Of a stretch of 64,000 bases of DNA, positions 8,054-16,917 are shown piece by piece. The stretch is from Trichomonas vaginalis G3. Its lineage: Eukaryota; Parabasalia; Trichomonadida; Trichomonadidae. The notes beneath the pieces are model-generated. The model was given only the letters and a program-made list of their open reading frames with translations. It searched no databases and had not been told where the DNA came from. Positions within the stretch are counted from its first letter, which is position 1. The number at the start of each line of letters is the position of its first letter. The stretch lies in contig NC_067203.1 in assembly GCF_026262505.1 (NCBI RefSeq), positions 744,001-808,000 of the forward strand. The letters are read 5' to 3'. The translations under genes and the position numbers were made by a program.

Positions 8054-9970
8054 ATGAGTGAAGAAGGTATTGACATAGCTAGTGTTATAAATGACTTAAG
8101 AAGATGTGTTGTTGTTATTGACGGAGCACGTATGACATATCTAGTGAAAGATTATGATGGAATACGAGACACAACAACACTTGTGTCAGTAGATAGCAAG
8201 GAATTCAATAAGCTCATGAAGAGTGTTTATGTAGGACGTATTGAGGAGAAGGATGTGAACGCACTGATGATTTATGAAGCGGGTCAGAACAAGAACTATC
8301 TTATGAAGTCAGGCATGAGATTCTTTGACGAAAGAGATGACATTTACAGCTATTTCAGAGGATATGAGTATGAGGTACTGAATGAAGTAGATGAAAGCGT
8401 TATTGAAGGATATTTGAAACATGTTCACGATGTCATATGTAATGAGGATGAAGAGCTTTATGAGTATGTTTTGAACTGGTTCGCCTACATCGTTCAAAAT
8501 CCTTGTGGAAAGACTGGAACAGTACTTTTGTTAATAGGAAAGCAAGGAACTGGTAAGAATGTACTTAGTAATGTTCTATGCGAGCTCATTAGCAAGTACG
8601 CCAACAATAATATAACGGCAATAGAGAATGTGGTTGGTAGATTCAATGCTGCTATTGAGAACATGAAGCTCATCGTATGCAATGAACTAAGCTCATGCGA
8701 TACGTCTAAGGTCATGAACCACGACGCACTAAAGTCAATAGTAACAGAGACTCAGTTGGACTTAAATCAGAAGTGTCAGCCAGTAAGAAAGATAGAGAAT
8801 GTTTGTAATATCATCATGATATCTAACAACTTCAACTCAGTAAAGATTGACAAAGACGACAGAAGATTTGTTGTCATTGACGTAAGCAGCAGATACAAAG
8901 GAAATTACGAATATTTCTCAAATCTCATTGAAAGCTTTAATGAAGAGTTTTATTCAAACTTACTGACGTACTTCATGAAGAAAGATTTAAGTGAATTTGA
9001 TGTAAGGAAGATACCATTCACCAGGGCTAAACAAGAACTCATCGAAATGAACAAAACACCTTACCAAATGTTTTACGAGGAGTTCTATGAAAAGTTTGTA
9101 TCCGGATGGAATTGTACAGAGTGCTACAGAAGATATAAAGAATTTGCGAAGGAAAATGAATTCTTTGCATGTAGTTCAAATGTATTTGGTGGCAAGATGA
9201 GAGAATTTGTGAAGAGAAGTAGAAAGCGAGACGGTTCTGCAAGAAGTTATATTTACGAAGCAAGTATGATAATAGAAGGTCGTGGAAAGAAAGAAACAGT
9301 GAATTATGAGGAAGTGCTTGAAAAATTCATGGAGTACATGGGAAGCAATATAACATACAACAAAGACATATACAGTGAGTTTAAGTACTACTGTGAACAG
9401 CATGAGATTGAAGTAATGAGTAAAGGAGACTTTGAAACGCTTATGAAAGACAGTAAGGAGGTAGTTCATGAGAACAATGATGAAATAGTTCATGAGAACA
9501 GTGAGGAGGTCGTTCATGAGAACAATGATGAAATAGTTCATGAGAACAGTGAGGAGGTCGTTCATGAGAACAATGATGAAATAGTTCATGAGAACAGTAA
9601 GGAGGTCGTTCATGAGAACAATGATGAAATAGTTCATGAGAACAGTGAGGAGGTCGTTCATGAGAACAATGATGAAATAGTTCATGAGAACAGTGAGGAG
9701 GTCGTTCATGAGAACAATGATGAAATAGTTCATGATGTCGTTCGTGAAGAAGCCATTGCAACAAAGAATGAGATAAAGGATTTCATAGAACTTAACAAGG
9801 AGGAGTTTAAAGAAGGCTATGAAGTGAAAAGATGTGAAGAAGATTTCTTGGCGTATTTGAAGAAAAAGAGACTAAAGCCAATGGCTCAAAATAAGTTTCA
9901 ATCGATGTTTGAAAAGAAACGTTTGAGCTATGGTGGTGTAAGAAGCACATATTACTTTGTTAAGAAGTGA
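8054..9970 (+). CDS. Maverick A superfamily 3 (D5-like) replicative helicase
   Basis: The SF3 motifs are clear: Walker A GKQGTGKNVLSNV (about residue 165 from this start), Walker B LIVCNELSS, and motif C VCNIIMISNN. A conserved MTPYQMFYEEF-like segment follows, as in D5/poxvirus-type primase-helicases. It would unwind DNA during element replication. The frame is open upstream to 7847 and there encodes two Cys pairs (CEGC, CKGC) that look like a zinc site, but no ATG lies there, so 8054 is the first ATG. The C-terminal third carries a 16-residue repeat array (about residues 470-560), then a basic domain that may bind DNA. Unlike the helicase gene of Maverick B, no primase-polymerase domain is seen. 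Confidence 0.8.
   Translation: MSEEGIDIASVINDLRRCVVVIDGARMTYLVKDYDGIRDTTTLVSVDSKEFNKLMKSVYVGRIEEKDVNALMIYEAGQNKNYLMKSGMRFFDERDDIYSYFRGYEYEVLNEVDESVIEGYLKHVHDVICNEDEELYEYVLNWFAYIVQNPCGKTGTVLLLIGKQGTGKNVLSNVLCELISKYANNNITAIENVVGRFNAAIENMKLIVCNELSSCDTSKVMNHDALKSIVTETQLDLNQKCQPVRKIENVCNIIMISNNFNSVKIDKDDRRFVVIDVSSRYKGNYEYFSNLIESFNEEFYSNLLTYFMKKDLSEFDVRKIPFTRAKQELIEMNKTPYQMFYEEFYEKFVSGWNCTECYRRYKEFAKENEFFACSSNVFGGKMREFVKRSRKRDGSARSYIYEASMIIEGRGKKETVNYEEVLEKFMEYMGSNITYNKDIYSEFKYYCEQHEIEVMSKGDFETLMKDSKEVVHENNDEIVHENSEEVVHENNDEIVHENSEEVVHENNDEIVHENSKEVVHENNDEIVHENSEEVVHENNDEIVHENSEEVVHENNDEIVHDVVREEAIATKNEIKDFIELNKEEFKEGYEVKRCEEDFLAYLKKKRLKPMAQNKFQSMFEKKRLSYGGVRSTYYFVKK
9463..9735 (+). repeat. 48-bp in-frame tandem repeat inside the helicase gene
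   Basis: About 5.5 copies of a 48-bp unit encode EVVHENNDEIVHENSE. Each unit is made of two related 24-bp halves (GTTCATGAGAACA core). The copies are almost identical, so the array was amplified recently or is kept uniform. It forms an acidic, His/Asn-containing linker between the helicase domain and the C-terminal domain. Confidence 0.95.
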
Positions 9971-10574
9971 GGACATTTATTTTTGTCGTTAGTGTTGGAG
10001 TTTGTGTTGGAGTTTGCGTTTGTCATTTGTGCTGAGGTTAGTACTTGTCGTTAGTGTTGGAGTTTGTGGTTGTTGTTAGTGAGAGAATAAATTAAATCAT
10101 GAACTTTGCCATGGTCTCTGTCCCTAGTAGTTTTCATTAAGTTCTGGAAATAATGAAAGTCATAAACTTTGCCATGGTCTCTGTCCCTAGTAGTTTTCAT
10201 TATCTCACAGAGTTAATGAAAGTCATACTTTCTATCAGATGAAGCATGCAGATGAACATAATGAAAGTTAGTGAGTTTGCCACGAGTTATGAATAAAATA
10301 TTGGCATATTAGATGAGATAGCTGATGAAACAGATGAAGATAAATTAAATCTTGGACTTTGCCACACTCTGTCCCTAGTTCCTCAAAATCCTTGACAACG
10401 TTGCTTAGAAATTTTGGTTCAAAACCTCATCTGATTTCAATGAATTCAACAGGGTAGAAAAGAGGTTAGAAATGAGGTTAGATCTCACCACTTCACCTAA
10501 ATTTATTTTTGTGCTATGTTTTCATACGTGTGGGAGTGGTGATATCATTTATTTTTAAGTTTATTTTTATATAA
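9971..10574. repeat. Non-coding subterminal region of Maverick A with short repeats
   Basis: No gene is seen. The stretch holds repeats of GTTAGTGTTGGAGTTTG (9990-10070) and a roughly 65-bp duplicated block with CTTTGCCATGGTCTCTGTCC (10099-10205), with a weaker third copy near 10340. From 10436 the sequence matches the inverse of 63886-64000 in Maverick D, so this subterminal segment is a conserved part of the subfamily. Confidence 0.6.
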
Positions 10575-10859
10575 ATGACAGAACAAAAGCAACTCATACA
10601 AATCGAAAAATATAACAAACATACATTTAAACATTTATTCTTCCTTCCTGAGTATGACATGTTCTTTACACTTCATCCTAGACCAGTAGATTATACATTG
10701 ACTGTGTATAAAGATTGTCATGGTAGTTTTATAAAAACTTATGATGATGAAGGTAAGTTAACAAGACTATGCATTTCAAAACTTGAGAAACTTTATGACT
10801 TCAAGTATGACTACAATAGAGTTAACATTGACGATGAAGATATAGAAGAAAATTTATGA
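10575..10859 (+). CDS. Maverick A terminal-region protein, 94 aa
   Basis: This open 94-residue frame starts MTEQKQLIQIEKYNKHTFKH and ends acidic (NIDDEDIEENL). A close homologue lies in Maverick D at 63559-63831, at the matching distance from the terminus and also reading towards it. Conservation of the protein in two elements supports a real gene. A TTTATTTTTATATAAATG leader precedes it. The fold looks like a small alternating beta/alpha domain (FTLHPRPVDYTLTVYKD). A role at the element end is only inference. Confidence 0.65.
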   Translation: MTEQKQLIQIEKYNKHTFKHLFFLPEYDMFFTLHPRPVDYTLTVYKDCHGSFIKTYDDEGKLTRLCISKLEKLYDFKYDYNRVNIDDEDIEENL

Positions 10860-11033
10860 GAACGTTTATTTTTTCATTAGTGAGTTCGTTAGTGAGGTGA
10901 AGTGGTTGGCGGCTTTGTAAATATTTAAGGTTAAGTTAGTTTTTGCGTTTGTGTTGTAAAATATACGTTAGTGGTTTCGTAAAGTGTCAAATTCACATAT
11001 AATGGGTAAGTAGGTGCGCAGTGCCACCGTACT
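10860..11033. repeat. Right terminal region of Maverick A
   Basis: Sequence from the stop of the 94-residue gene to 11033 matches 63285-63560 inverted, in blocks such as GGCGGCTTTGTAAATATTTA and GTTGTAAAATATACGTTA. The outermost bases read inward as AGTACGGTGGCACTGCGC. The AG start fits the AG...CT ends of Maverick B. GAAGAT (11034-11039) could be the target duplication, but its partner is outside the window. Confidence 0.6.
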
Positions 11034-12288
11034 GAAGATATGTATACTAACTAACGTTTCAGCCAGGACCCTCGTATGTTGACTGTGAGAAAGGCATCCT
11101 TTATCTGAAATAGATGCTTTTCCAACAATCAAATTCGAAGATCTTCGACGTTGTTGTAAAAAGAGAAGGAGAAAGAAAGAAGAGGAAGGAGAGGAAGAAG
11201 GAAAGGAAAAGAAGAAGAAGAAGAAAGAAAAAAAAGAAGGACATATTAAATATAATGCGCACTTAATAGTGCCGAGGCGGCTGAGCCGCCGAGGCGCGAT
11301 TTTTTTGACCCTATATTACCGCACGGCAATGTTTTTCTCGATTTTGTACAGCCCTACTTCATATAATATACACATGTTCATGTAAAAACTTTTTTCCAAA
11401 ATCCTCAGGAATTAAGGGATTTTTGAATTTTAAGAATTTTTTTCGAATTTTTTTCGAAAAAAAAATATTTTCAGAACAGCCTTAACGGCTAAGATTTAGG
11501 AACAATGTTAAGTATCAAAAAGAAAGGAGGTCTGATATAGACAACATATATCGTTGAAGGTTGAAAAAATCTCTAATATTTGAGCCCAAAATTTCAAATT
11601 TTAATTTTTTGAAAAAAGAGGCCACCCGTATGTACGTTTATTTGAGAGGAGGAGGATTATATTTTTGAAAGGGTGAAACATTATGAATATGTTAATTATA
11701 TAATAATATGTATTATTATAAAAAGAAAAAATAAAGCACGTTAAAATTTTTCTTTCTTGATTTTTTACAAAATCTACTTAGAATTATGCAAAATATGACT
11801 AAATAATTATAAATTTCAAGTTAAATTTTAATTTTGATAAATAATTTAAATTTCAAAATATCAAGTTCAGTTCGACTATGTATGTAGTAATTCCTCAATA
11901 AAGTGCCAAAACCCTATTAAAATATATGAACATTTTCAACATTTTAATGTTTTTATTTAAAAATTTGATGGAATATGAGCTTCAAACAATTATTATGTAA
12001 ATAAAAATAATTAAATATATGTATTTATTCGTATTACAACCGTAGTAAGTCGATTCTTCCTTTCTTCTACTGAGTTTTGAATTTGATTTCGAATTGTAAA
12101 GAGATTCAAAGGGCAAATACTAGCGGATAAAAACTACCTCCATGAAAGGGTCATAATGGAGTCAAGTTGTATTTTTTGATATTTTTTGCTTTTCGAGCCT
12201 AAATAAGGTAGCCAAGATAATGCCTAAAAATAAGGTTCTAAATTCTGAAGTTTACATGATCCTCTCGTGTGCACCCTTAATCATTATA
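11034..12288. other. Gene-free spacer with purine tract and palindromes
   Basis: I see no gene. A purine-only tract of G/A runs lies at about 11160-11240. It is followed by two palindromes, GCACTTAATAGTGC (11251-11264) and GGCGGCTGAGCCGCC (about 11270-11284), and then by AT-rich DNA. The GC-rich palindrome is out of keeping with its surroundings and may be part of a dispersed repeat. Confidence 0.5.
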
Positions 12289-13559
12289 CCCAGATTTGCT
12301 TTACTTTTACCACTCCCCATGTAATTTCTGGGGAAAACGATAATTCATTTTTTTTATGGATGAATAGATCGTTTTCCTAGAAAGGACCTCATATCTCTGG
12401 CTAAAAAGAGTGTCAGATCCTAAATAGATTATTGATCTAGTGTACAAATCCAATAAAAAGCCTATTTTTTTGGCTTTTTTGGTGCTCATTTTTTCGAAGA
12501 TCTACATGAATATGGGGAAACCATCGGATTTTTTTGGTTAACCCACATCTTCATGTAGTCTGGACTATCTTTCCTCGAAGGACCTCTTTACGGGTGTAAA
12601 AACTCATAAAGTTCTCAAAAGATTCATTCTCGATCTCCATGCTGAAAGAATTTACAATAAAAAAGAGATCTACGCATCAAACTACAGCCATAAATGAACT
12701 GAACCCCTAAAGCTCAGCTCTTAGTTTATCAAAAACGTCGAAATCCTTCTCATTGCAATCAAATTTTCTCAATAACTCATAAGAAAAATCGAATTTTGAT
12801 TAAGCCGATGTTATAGGTATCACAAATACTACAAACTTGAGCAATATCGAAATTGCCAGCAAAAGTTTGAAATTGCATTGCTCATATTTGTTTTGTAAAC
12901 TAAAAATCTGCTTATATTATTCATTAATTTTTTATATATTATTCATATACTTTAATAAAAACAATACTATTTCACCTTAAAAATGAATTTCATAAGTCAA
13001 TATTATTTTTTTGAAAATGTATCAATTTTCGATTAAAACAACATGAGAATAAAATTTACGCAAAATTATTTTAAAAAATGGTTTTAAAAATTTACAATTG
13101 ATTAAGAATAAGATTGCAAGAAGTTTTGAAGTTTAATTTTAAGAAAAAAAATTCGGATATTATTCATGGATCTAAGTAATCTGATATTTGAGTATCGGCA
13201 CTATGCATAAAACATATATTTATAGTTTTTTTGGATTTTTATGATTTTAAATATATTCAAATTTGGCAATCCAATAGATTTTTAAAAAATAGGTAAATAA
13301 AAATAGATTACATATGCAGCAGATTTAGAACATGAAACAAATCTTATAGTGACCCAAAAAAAAATTCATGATCCAAAAAAGAAAAAAATTGGGTAAATGG
13401 GAATCAAACCTTGGCATAACAAATCATTATGTCAGATGTTTCCACTACACTACACCGGCAGTTCGAAAAATACCCTTGGTGGTTCTATTTAATAGCTACT
13501 CCCAACGATAGGCGGTGTCCCCAGCTTTCGAGAGGTGGTAAAAGTAAAGCAAATCTGGG
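12289..13559. mobile_element. Mariner-like element (1271 bp, TA-flanked, decayed)
   Basis: The ends are 25-bp perfect inverted repeats beginning CCCAGATTTGCTTTACTTTT, each flanked by TA (12287-12288 and 13560-13561), the Tc1/mariner signature. The length is that of a mariner. The interior has no long open frame; the longest is a 60-residue minus-strand frame at 12307-12489. The copy is therefore either very decayed or non-autonomous. It lies within the surface-protein gene fragment that resumes at 13560 and separates that gene from its downstream sequence. A tRNA-like sequence sits inside at 13391-13459. Confidence 0.6.
13391..13459 (-). ncRNA. tRNA-like Pol III unit (pseudo-tRNA or SINE head)
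   Basis: On the minus strand GCCGGTGTAGTGTAGTGG supplies an A box (TAGTGTAGTGG, 13442-13452). GGTTTGATTCC supplies a B box (13400-13410), 31 bases apart, and a T7 run follows at about 13382-13388 as a Pol III terminator. The D arm can pair (GTGT/ACAT) and a rough anticodon arm forms. The acceptor and T stems do not pair, so this is not a functional tRNA. A tRNA pseudogene, a tRNA-derived SINE head or a small Pol III RNA are all possible. Confidence 0.35.
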
Positions 13560-14562
13560 TAAATTTTTTATTAAAAGGGGAAAGCTTTGATTTAGAGAAT
13601 TTGGCTTTATTTTTGCACGTTAGATTGCTTAGAATAATAGAGCATGGACTAAAAGAAGTTGTGATCCCAGTTTTATAATTCAATATATAAATTTCCCTTG
13701 GACAATTTTCGGTTGAGAATAAATCTAGATATATTTCTGGCTCTTGAGGGCTTTCATTAAAATATTGTCCAAAACCTGTAAAAATATTAGAATTTTCGGT
13801 AAATAATAAGCATTTGATAAGTTTGAAAGTATCTTGATTATGATATGTTTTGAATAAAAAACTTTCTCCATGCTTGTTATTTGCAAAATAACAATTTTCA
13901 AATTCAGCATATGCATATTCAATAAATATCATTCCACGAGGATCATAACTTATGCTAGATACTGAGTTATTTGTAAATACAATGCTATGGTAGTAGGTGG
14001 ACATATAATAATGGTATAAATTCGTTTCAGCAGCTGAATTTCGCTCAAATAATGAATAGTTTACGGATCCTGATATGTCGAATGTAATATAGACAGAGCC
14101 ATCATTGTATGTTAAGTTATTTTTTGTAAAAGAATATTTAGCGATCTTAGGATATTTATTAGAAATAACCCCGATATAGATTCCGCTACTTGAAAATGTA
14201 TTCGGATTATTGTTAAATATCGAGATTTCTGAAATATGATTAATATTTTTTTCATCACATACTATTTGAATAAAGGCAAATGCAAAGCCATTTTGGGATT
14301 CCGATCCGATACTGCATAGTCTTTGCATAGCATTTTGTTTGCAAATGGTCGTAACAGAGCCGCCTTCACGCTCTTTTTTATTTGATGAATTTATAAATGT
14401 GCTATATGATATTAAAGAATTACTTTGACTTGAATTCAGAGAAATCACACCAGAATCTCCTAAGTTAATGAAATATACTGATGTGACGTAGAAGTCATTC
14501 ACTAAAGTCCCATTCACTAAAGTCCAATTGGATAATAAATCTTTTCGACTTTGGTTTAACAA
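13560..14562 (-). pseudogene. Surface-protein gene fragment, right-handed beta-helix/Pmp-like
   Basis: The open frame lacks an ATG and is stopped upstream near 14605, so it is a 5'-truncated piece. It is rich in N, S, F and Y with short recurring motifs of the type ISYSTFINSS, CYFANNKHGES and FSSSGIYIG. These resemble the repeat turns of Pmp-like/beta-helix surface proteins, a large family in Trichomonas. Cysteines are sparse. At its 3' end the frame runs into the inverted repeat of the mariner-like element. Across the empty site it would read about nine more codons and stop. A decayed member of a surface family is the likely reading. Confidence 0.5.
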
Positions 14563-15031
14563 ATTTGGAGTGATAGTCAGATTTTCCCAATCAAAAATGT
14601 CAGATTTTTAATTTCAAAGGTGACTTTTGAATTAAGACATACAATTAATTATATTTCAGTAGCAGGATATTGAAACTCATCATCTACTCTCTCAAATTCG
14701 ACATAATAACAAAGATGAATAAAACAAGCATACAATTTGTTTTACTTACCAATTCTCAATTTAAATTATATCTCCATATAAAGCATCCAATCCTGCAATT
14801 TTTGCATGATTAGAAGCTATTAAAGTTATTTTACAATCTGATAGTTTTTCTATTAAAAAGTAGTTTAGAGAGTTCCATCAATTTTGCAACATTAGCAAGT
14901 TGTATATCAACAAGGTTGTTTTATGAAAACAAATAAAATTTGTGAAAAATAATACTGTTATTAATAAAAAACACTTTTTAAATATAATTAATAAAATATG
15001 AACTAATTTCTATAAAAAAAATAAGGAAAGA
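14563..15031. other. Intergenic, nothing recognised
   Basis: AT-rich sequence between the surface-gene fragment and the WD40 gene. I see no gene, repeat or RNA signal here. Confidence 0.6.
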
Positions 15032-16321
15032 TTAGTGCTCCGTCTTCATTGCTCTCCATTCTCTAACAGTGTTATCCTTAGAAGCTGTAATAATGCGATC
15101 TCCTGAATAATTGAAAGCGCAAGTTGTTACGTAGTCCTGGTGACCAGACAAACACTCAAGTTCTCTTCCTGTATTGACATCCCATATCCTGCAAGTGAAA
15201 TCGTCGCTTGCTGTGAGTACTTTTGTGCCTTGAGGGTTAAAAGTCACTTTTCCGACTTCATCTGTGTGTCCTTCGCATATTGCTATGCATTCTCCGGTTG
15301 TGGTCGACCAAACTCTAGCGGTTTTATCAATGGACGACGAAGCAACTTTAGATCCATCGAGAGAATAAGCAACAGCAACGACTTCTGATGTATGTCCTTT
15401 AAGTACGTGTATTGCTAATGCTTGTCTGACATCCCAAACTCTTACAGTACTATCTAAAGAACCTGTTACGATATTTGTTCCGGCGGAATTGAAGTAAGCA
15501 GCACAAGTTTCGCGTTTGTGGCCTCTGAGAGCTGAAATACAATCGCCTGTACGGATATCCCATAGCCTGGCCGTTTTGTCGAATGAAGATGTTAATAAAA
15601 GTGGTTCTGATGGATGGAACTGAACGGAAACGATTTCGCCGGTGTGTTCCTCTAAGGATTGTAGTAGCTGGCCTGTCTGTACATCCCAGATCTTTGCTTT
15701 AGAATCCATAGAACCTGTAGCAACGTATTGCGAATCTGGATCGAAAGCAACGGTAACGACTTCTTTTGTATGTCCATCTGTTGATGATTGGCCTCCTAAT
15801 CTGTAAACTAACTTGTTTTCAGCGACCGACCAAATTGCTGCTGTTTTATCAAAAGATCCTGTAGCTACTAAGGTTCCGTACGGATTATTAAAGCAGCAGC
15901 TGTATACTGGTAACGTGTGTCCAACAAATTTAGCAATCTGTTCGCCTGTTTCTGTATTCCAAACACAAGCAGTATGATCATATGAAGAAGTAACGAACAT
16001 ATCGCCCATTTTGTTGAAGGAACAGTCTGATAATGGCATTGCGTGCATTTGATGCATGTGTTGGAGTTGGAAATCTGAATAATCAATTGTTTGCATGTCT
16101 AAAATTTGATTTAATGCAGCTTCGATTTTCTTTGTGTGCTTTGTATTAAAAAATTCATATGTTGATACAATTTTTTCTGCTAAAACATGTAAATCTGTCA
16201 AAACAGATAAAGGTGGAAGTTCAATATTCTCTGTTTTTGTTTCCCCGTTATCGTTGAGGACTACGGTGAGTCCTGGTGGATAGAATCGTAGATTTAATTT
16301 TTGAATTTTAAGCTGACTCAT
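15032..16321 (-). CDS. WD40 protein, DAW1/ODA16 (outer dynein arm assembly) homologue
   Basis: A complete 429-residue protein. The N-terminal 80 residues (LKIQKLNLRFYPPGLTVVL and ENIELPPLSVLTDLHVLAEKI) match the special N-terminal domain of DAW1/WDR69, known as ODA16 in Chlamydomonas (LRRFLLRYYPPGI... in vertebrates). Eight WD40 units follow, each with GH...D..WD features (GTGSFDKTAAIWS, TGSMDSKAKIWD, TSSFDKTARLWD, TGSLDSTVRVWD). ODA16 links outer dynein arms to intraflagellar transport, which suits a cell with several flagella. The ATG at 16321 is the natural start, since the YPPG motif lies 15 residues in. Codon use is host-like. It is a single intronless gene. Confidence 0.85.
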   Translation of the reverse strand: MSQLKIQKLNLRFYPPGLTVVLNDNGETKTENIELPPLSVLTDLHVLAEKIVSTYEFFNTKHTKKIEAALNQILDMQTIDYSDFQLQHMHQMHAMPLSDCSFNKMGDMFVTSSYDHTACVWNTETGEQIAKFVGHTLPVYSCCFNNPYGTLVATGSFDKTAAIWSVAENKLVYRLGGQSSTDGHTKEVVTVAFDPDSQYVATGSMDSKAKIWDVQTGQLLQSLEEHTGEIVSVQFHPSEPLLLTSSFDKTARLWDIRTGDCISALRGHKRETCAAYFNSAGTNIVTGSLDSTVRVWDVRQALAIHVLKGHTSEVVAVAYSLDGSKVASSSIDKTARVWSTTTGECIAICEGHTDEVGKVTFNPQGTKVLTASDDFTCRIWDVNTGRELECLSGHQDYVTTCAFNYSGDRIITASKDNTVREWRAMKTEH

Positions 16322-16917
16322 CTAGTTTTTTTTTTGTTTCTCGAAAAGAAAAATTATAAACTCCAACGAAAGTGTCAAAATCTTCAAATCACTGAAAACG
16401 TATATGGCATACTGTAAAAGTCTATTTCTTTCTAAAATTTTTCCATTTTGATAATTTTTACAGGGAAATTTGAAAGAAATTAACATTAAAAGTGAGAAAT
16501 AAGGAAAATTTAAGAATGAGTGTTTAATTCTGAGACTATGCGAAATGTCAGGTTTATAAGCAACGATTTAAAACTACATATCAATGAGAAATAAGATTAA
16601 AAACTATAACCCCAAATACGAAAACACTATAATACATGACAAAGATATAACTATAATGAATATGCTTCAGCCGGAAAAAGTAGTTTTCCCAGTCATATTC
16701 CTCAATATACTGAAGCAGAAGACATATCTACTTTCTAATATTTTTATCCTCACGAAATTTATGCATATAATGAATGGATTTTGATTATGTTCATAAATAA
16801 ATTTTGAAATAGTTCATAAATCCCATTCTAAGAATAGTTTAGTCGAAAACAATTCTAAAAATAGCTCAAAATACTTCTTTGATAACATACCTAAGAGCGA
16901 TGACTTTAAATTTTTTA
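16322..16917. other. Intergenic between divergent WD40 and ankyrin genes
   Basis: About 600 bp of AT-rich DNA should hold both promoters. I cannot pick out a clear initiator or TATA-like element. A 66-residue frame (16584-16784) has no recognisable feature and is probably chance. Confidence 0.4.

Larger units (their letters stand above)
1..11033. mobile_element. Maverick/Polinton A, right part (left end outside window)
   Basis: This is a Maverick-type element, recognised from its gene set: polB-like region, rve integrase, tail-fibre-like gene, capsid-like region, adenine methylase, SF3 helicase and several short virion-type genes. Its right end is placed at 11033, where the reverse strand reads AGTACGGTGGCACTGCGC. 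Nearly the same motif opens Maverick D at 63285. The last 600 bases (10436-11033) also match the start of D in inverted orientation, including a homologous 94-residue gene. The left end and the rest of polB lie outside. It is broken: at least three genes (polB, integrase, capsid-like) are interrupted while others are fully open. Age cannot be judged without the other end; intact short genes suggest moderate decay. Confidence 0.85.

Noticed and set aside
9176-9764. Minus-strand frames MNYFIIVLMNDLLTV and HERPPHCSHELFHHC
   Set aside because: Antisense shadows of the 48-bp repeat in the helicase gene.
12307-12489. 60-residue minus-strand frame as mariner transposase
   Set aside because: Too short, and no DDE/DDD motif seen; at most a remnant.
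13391-13459. Functional tRNA gene
   Set aside because: Acceptor and T stems do not pair; kept only as a tRNA-like unit.
16879-16917. Earlier start for the ankyrin gene
   Set aside because: It begins at a non-ATG codon; the family starts MSDQD at 16918.
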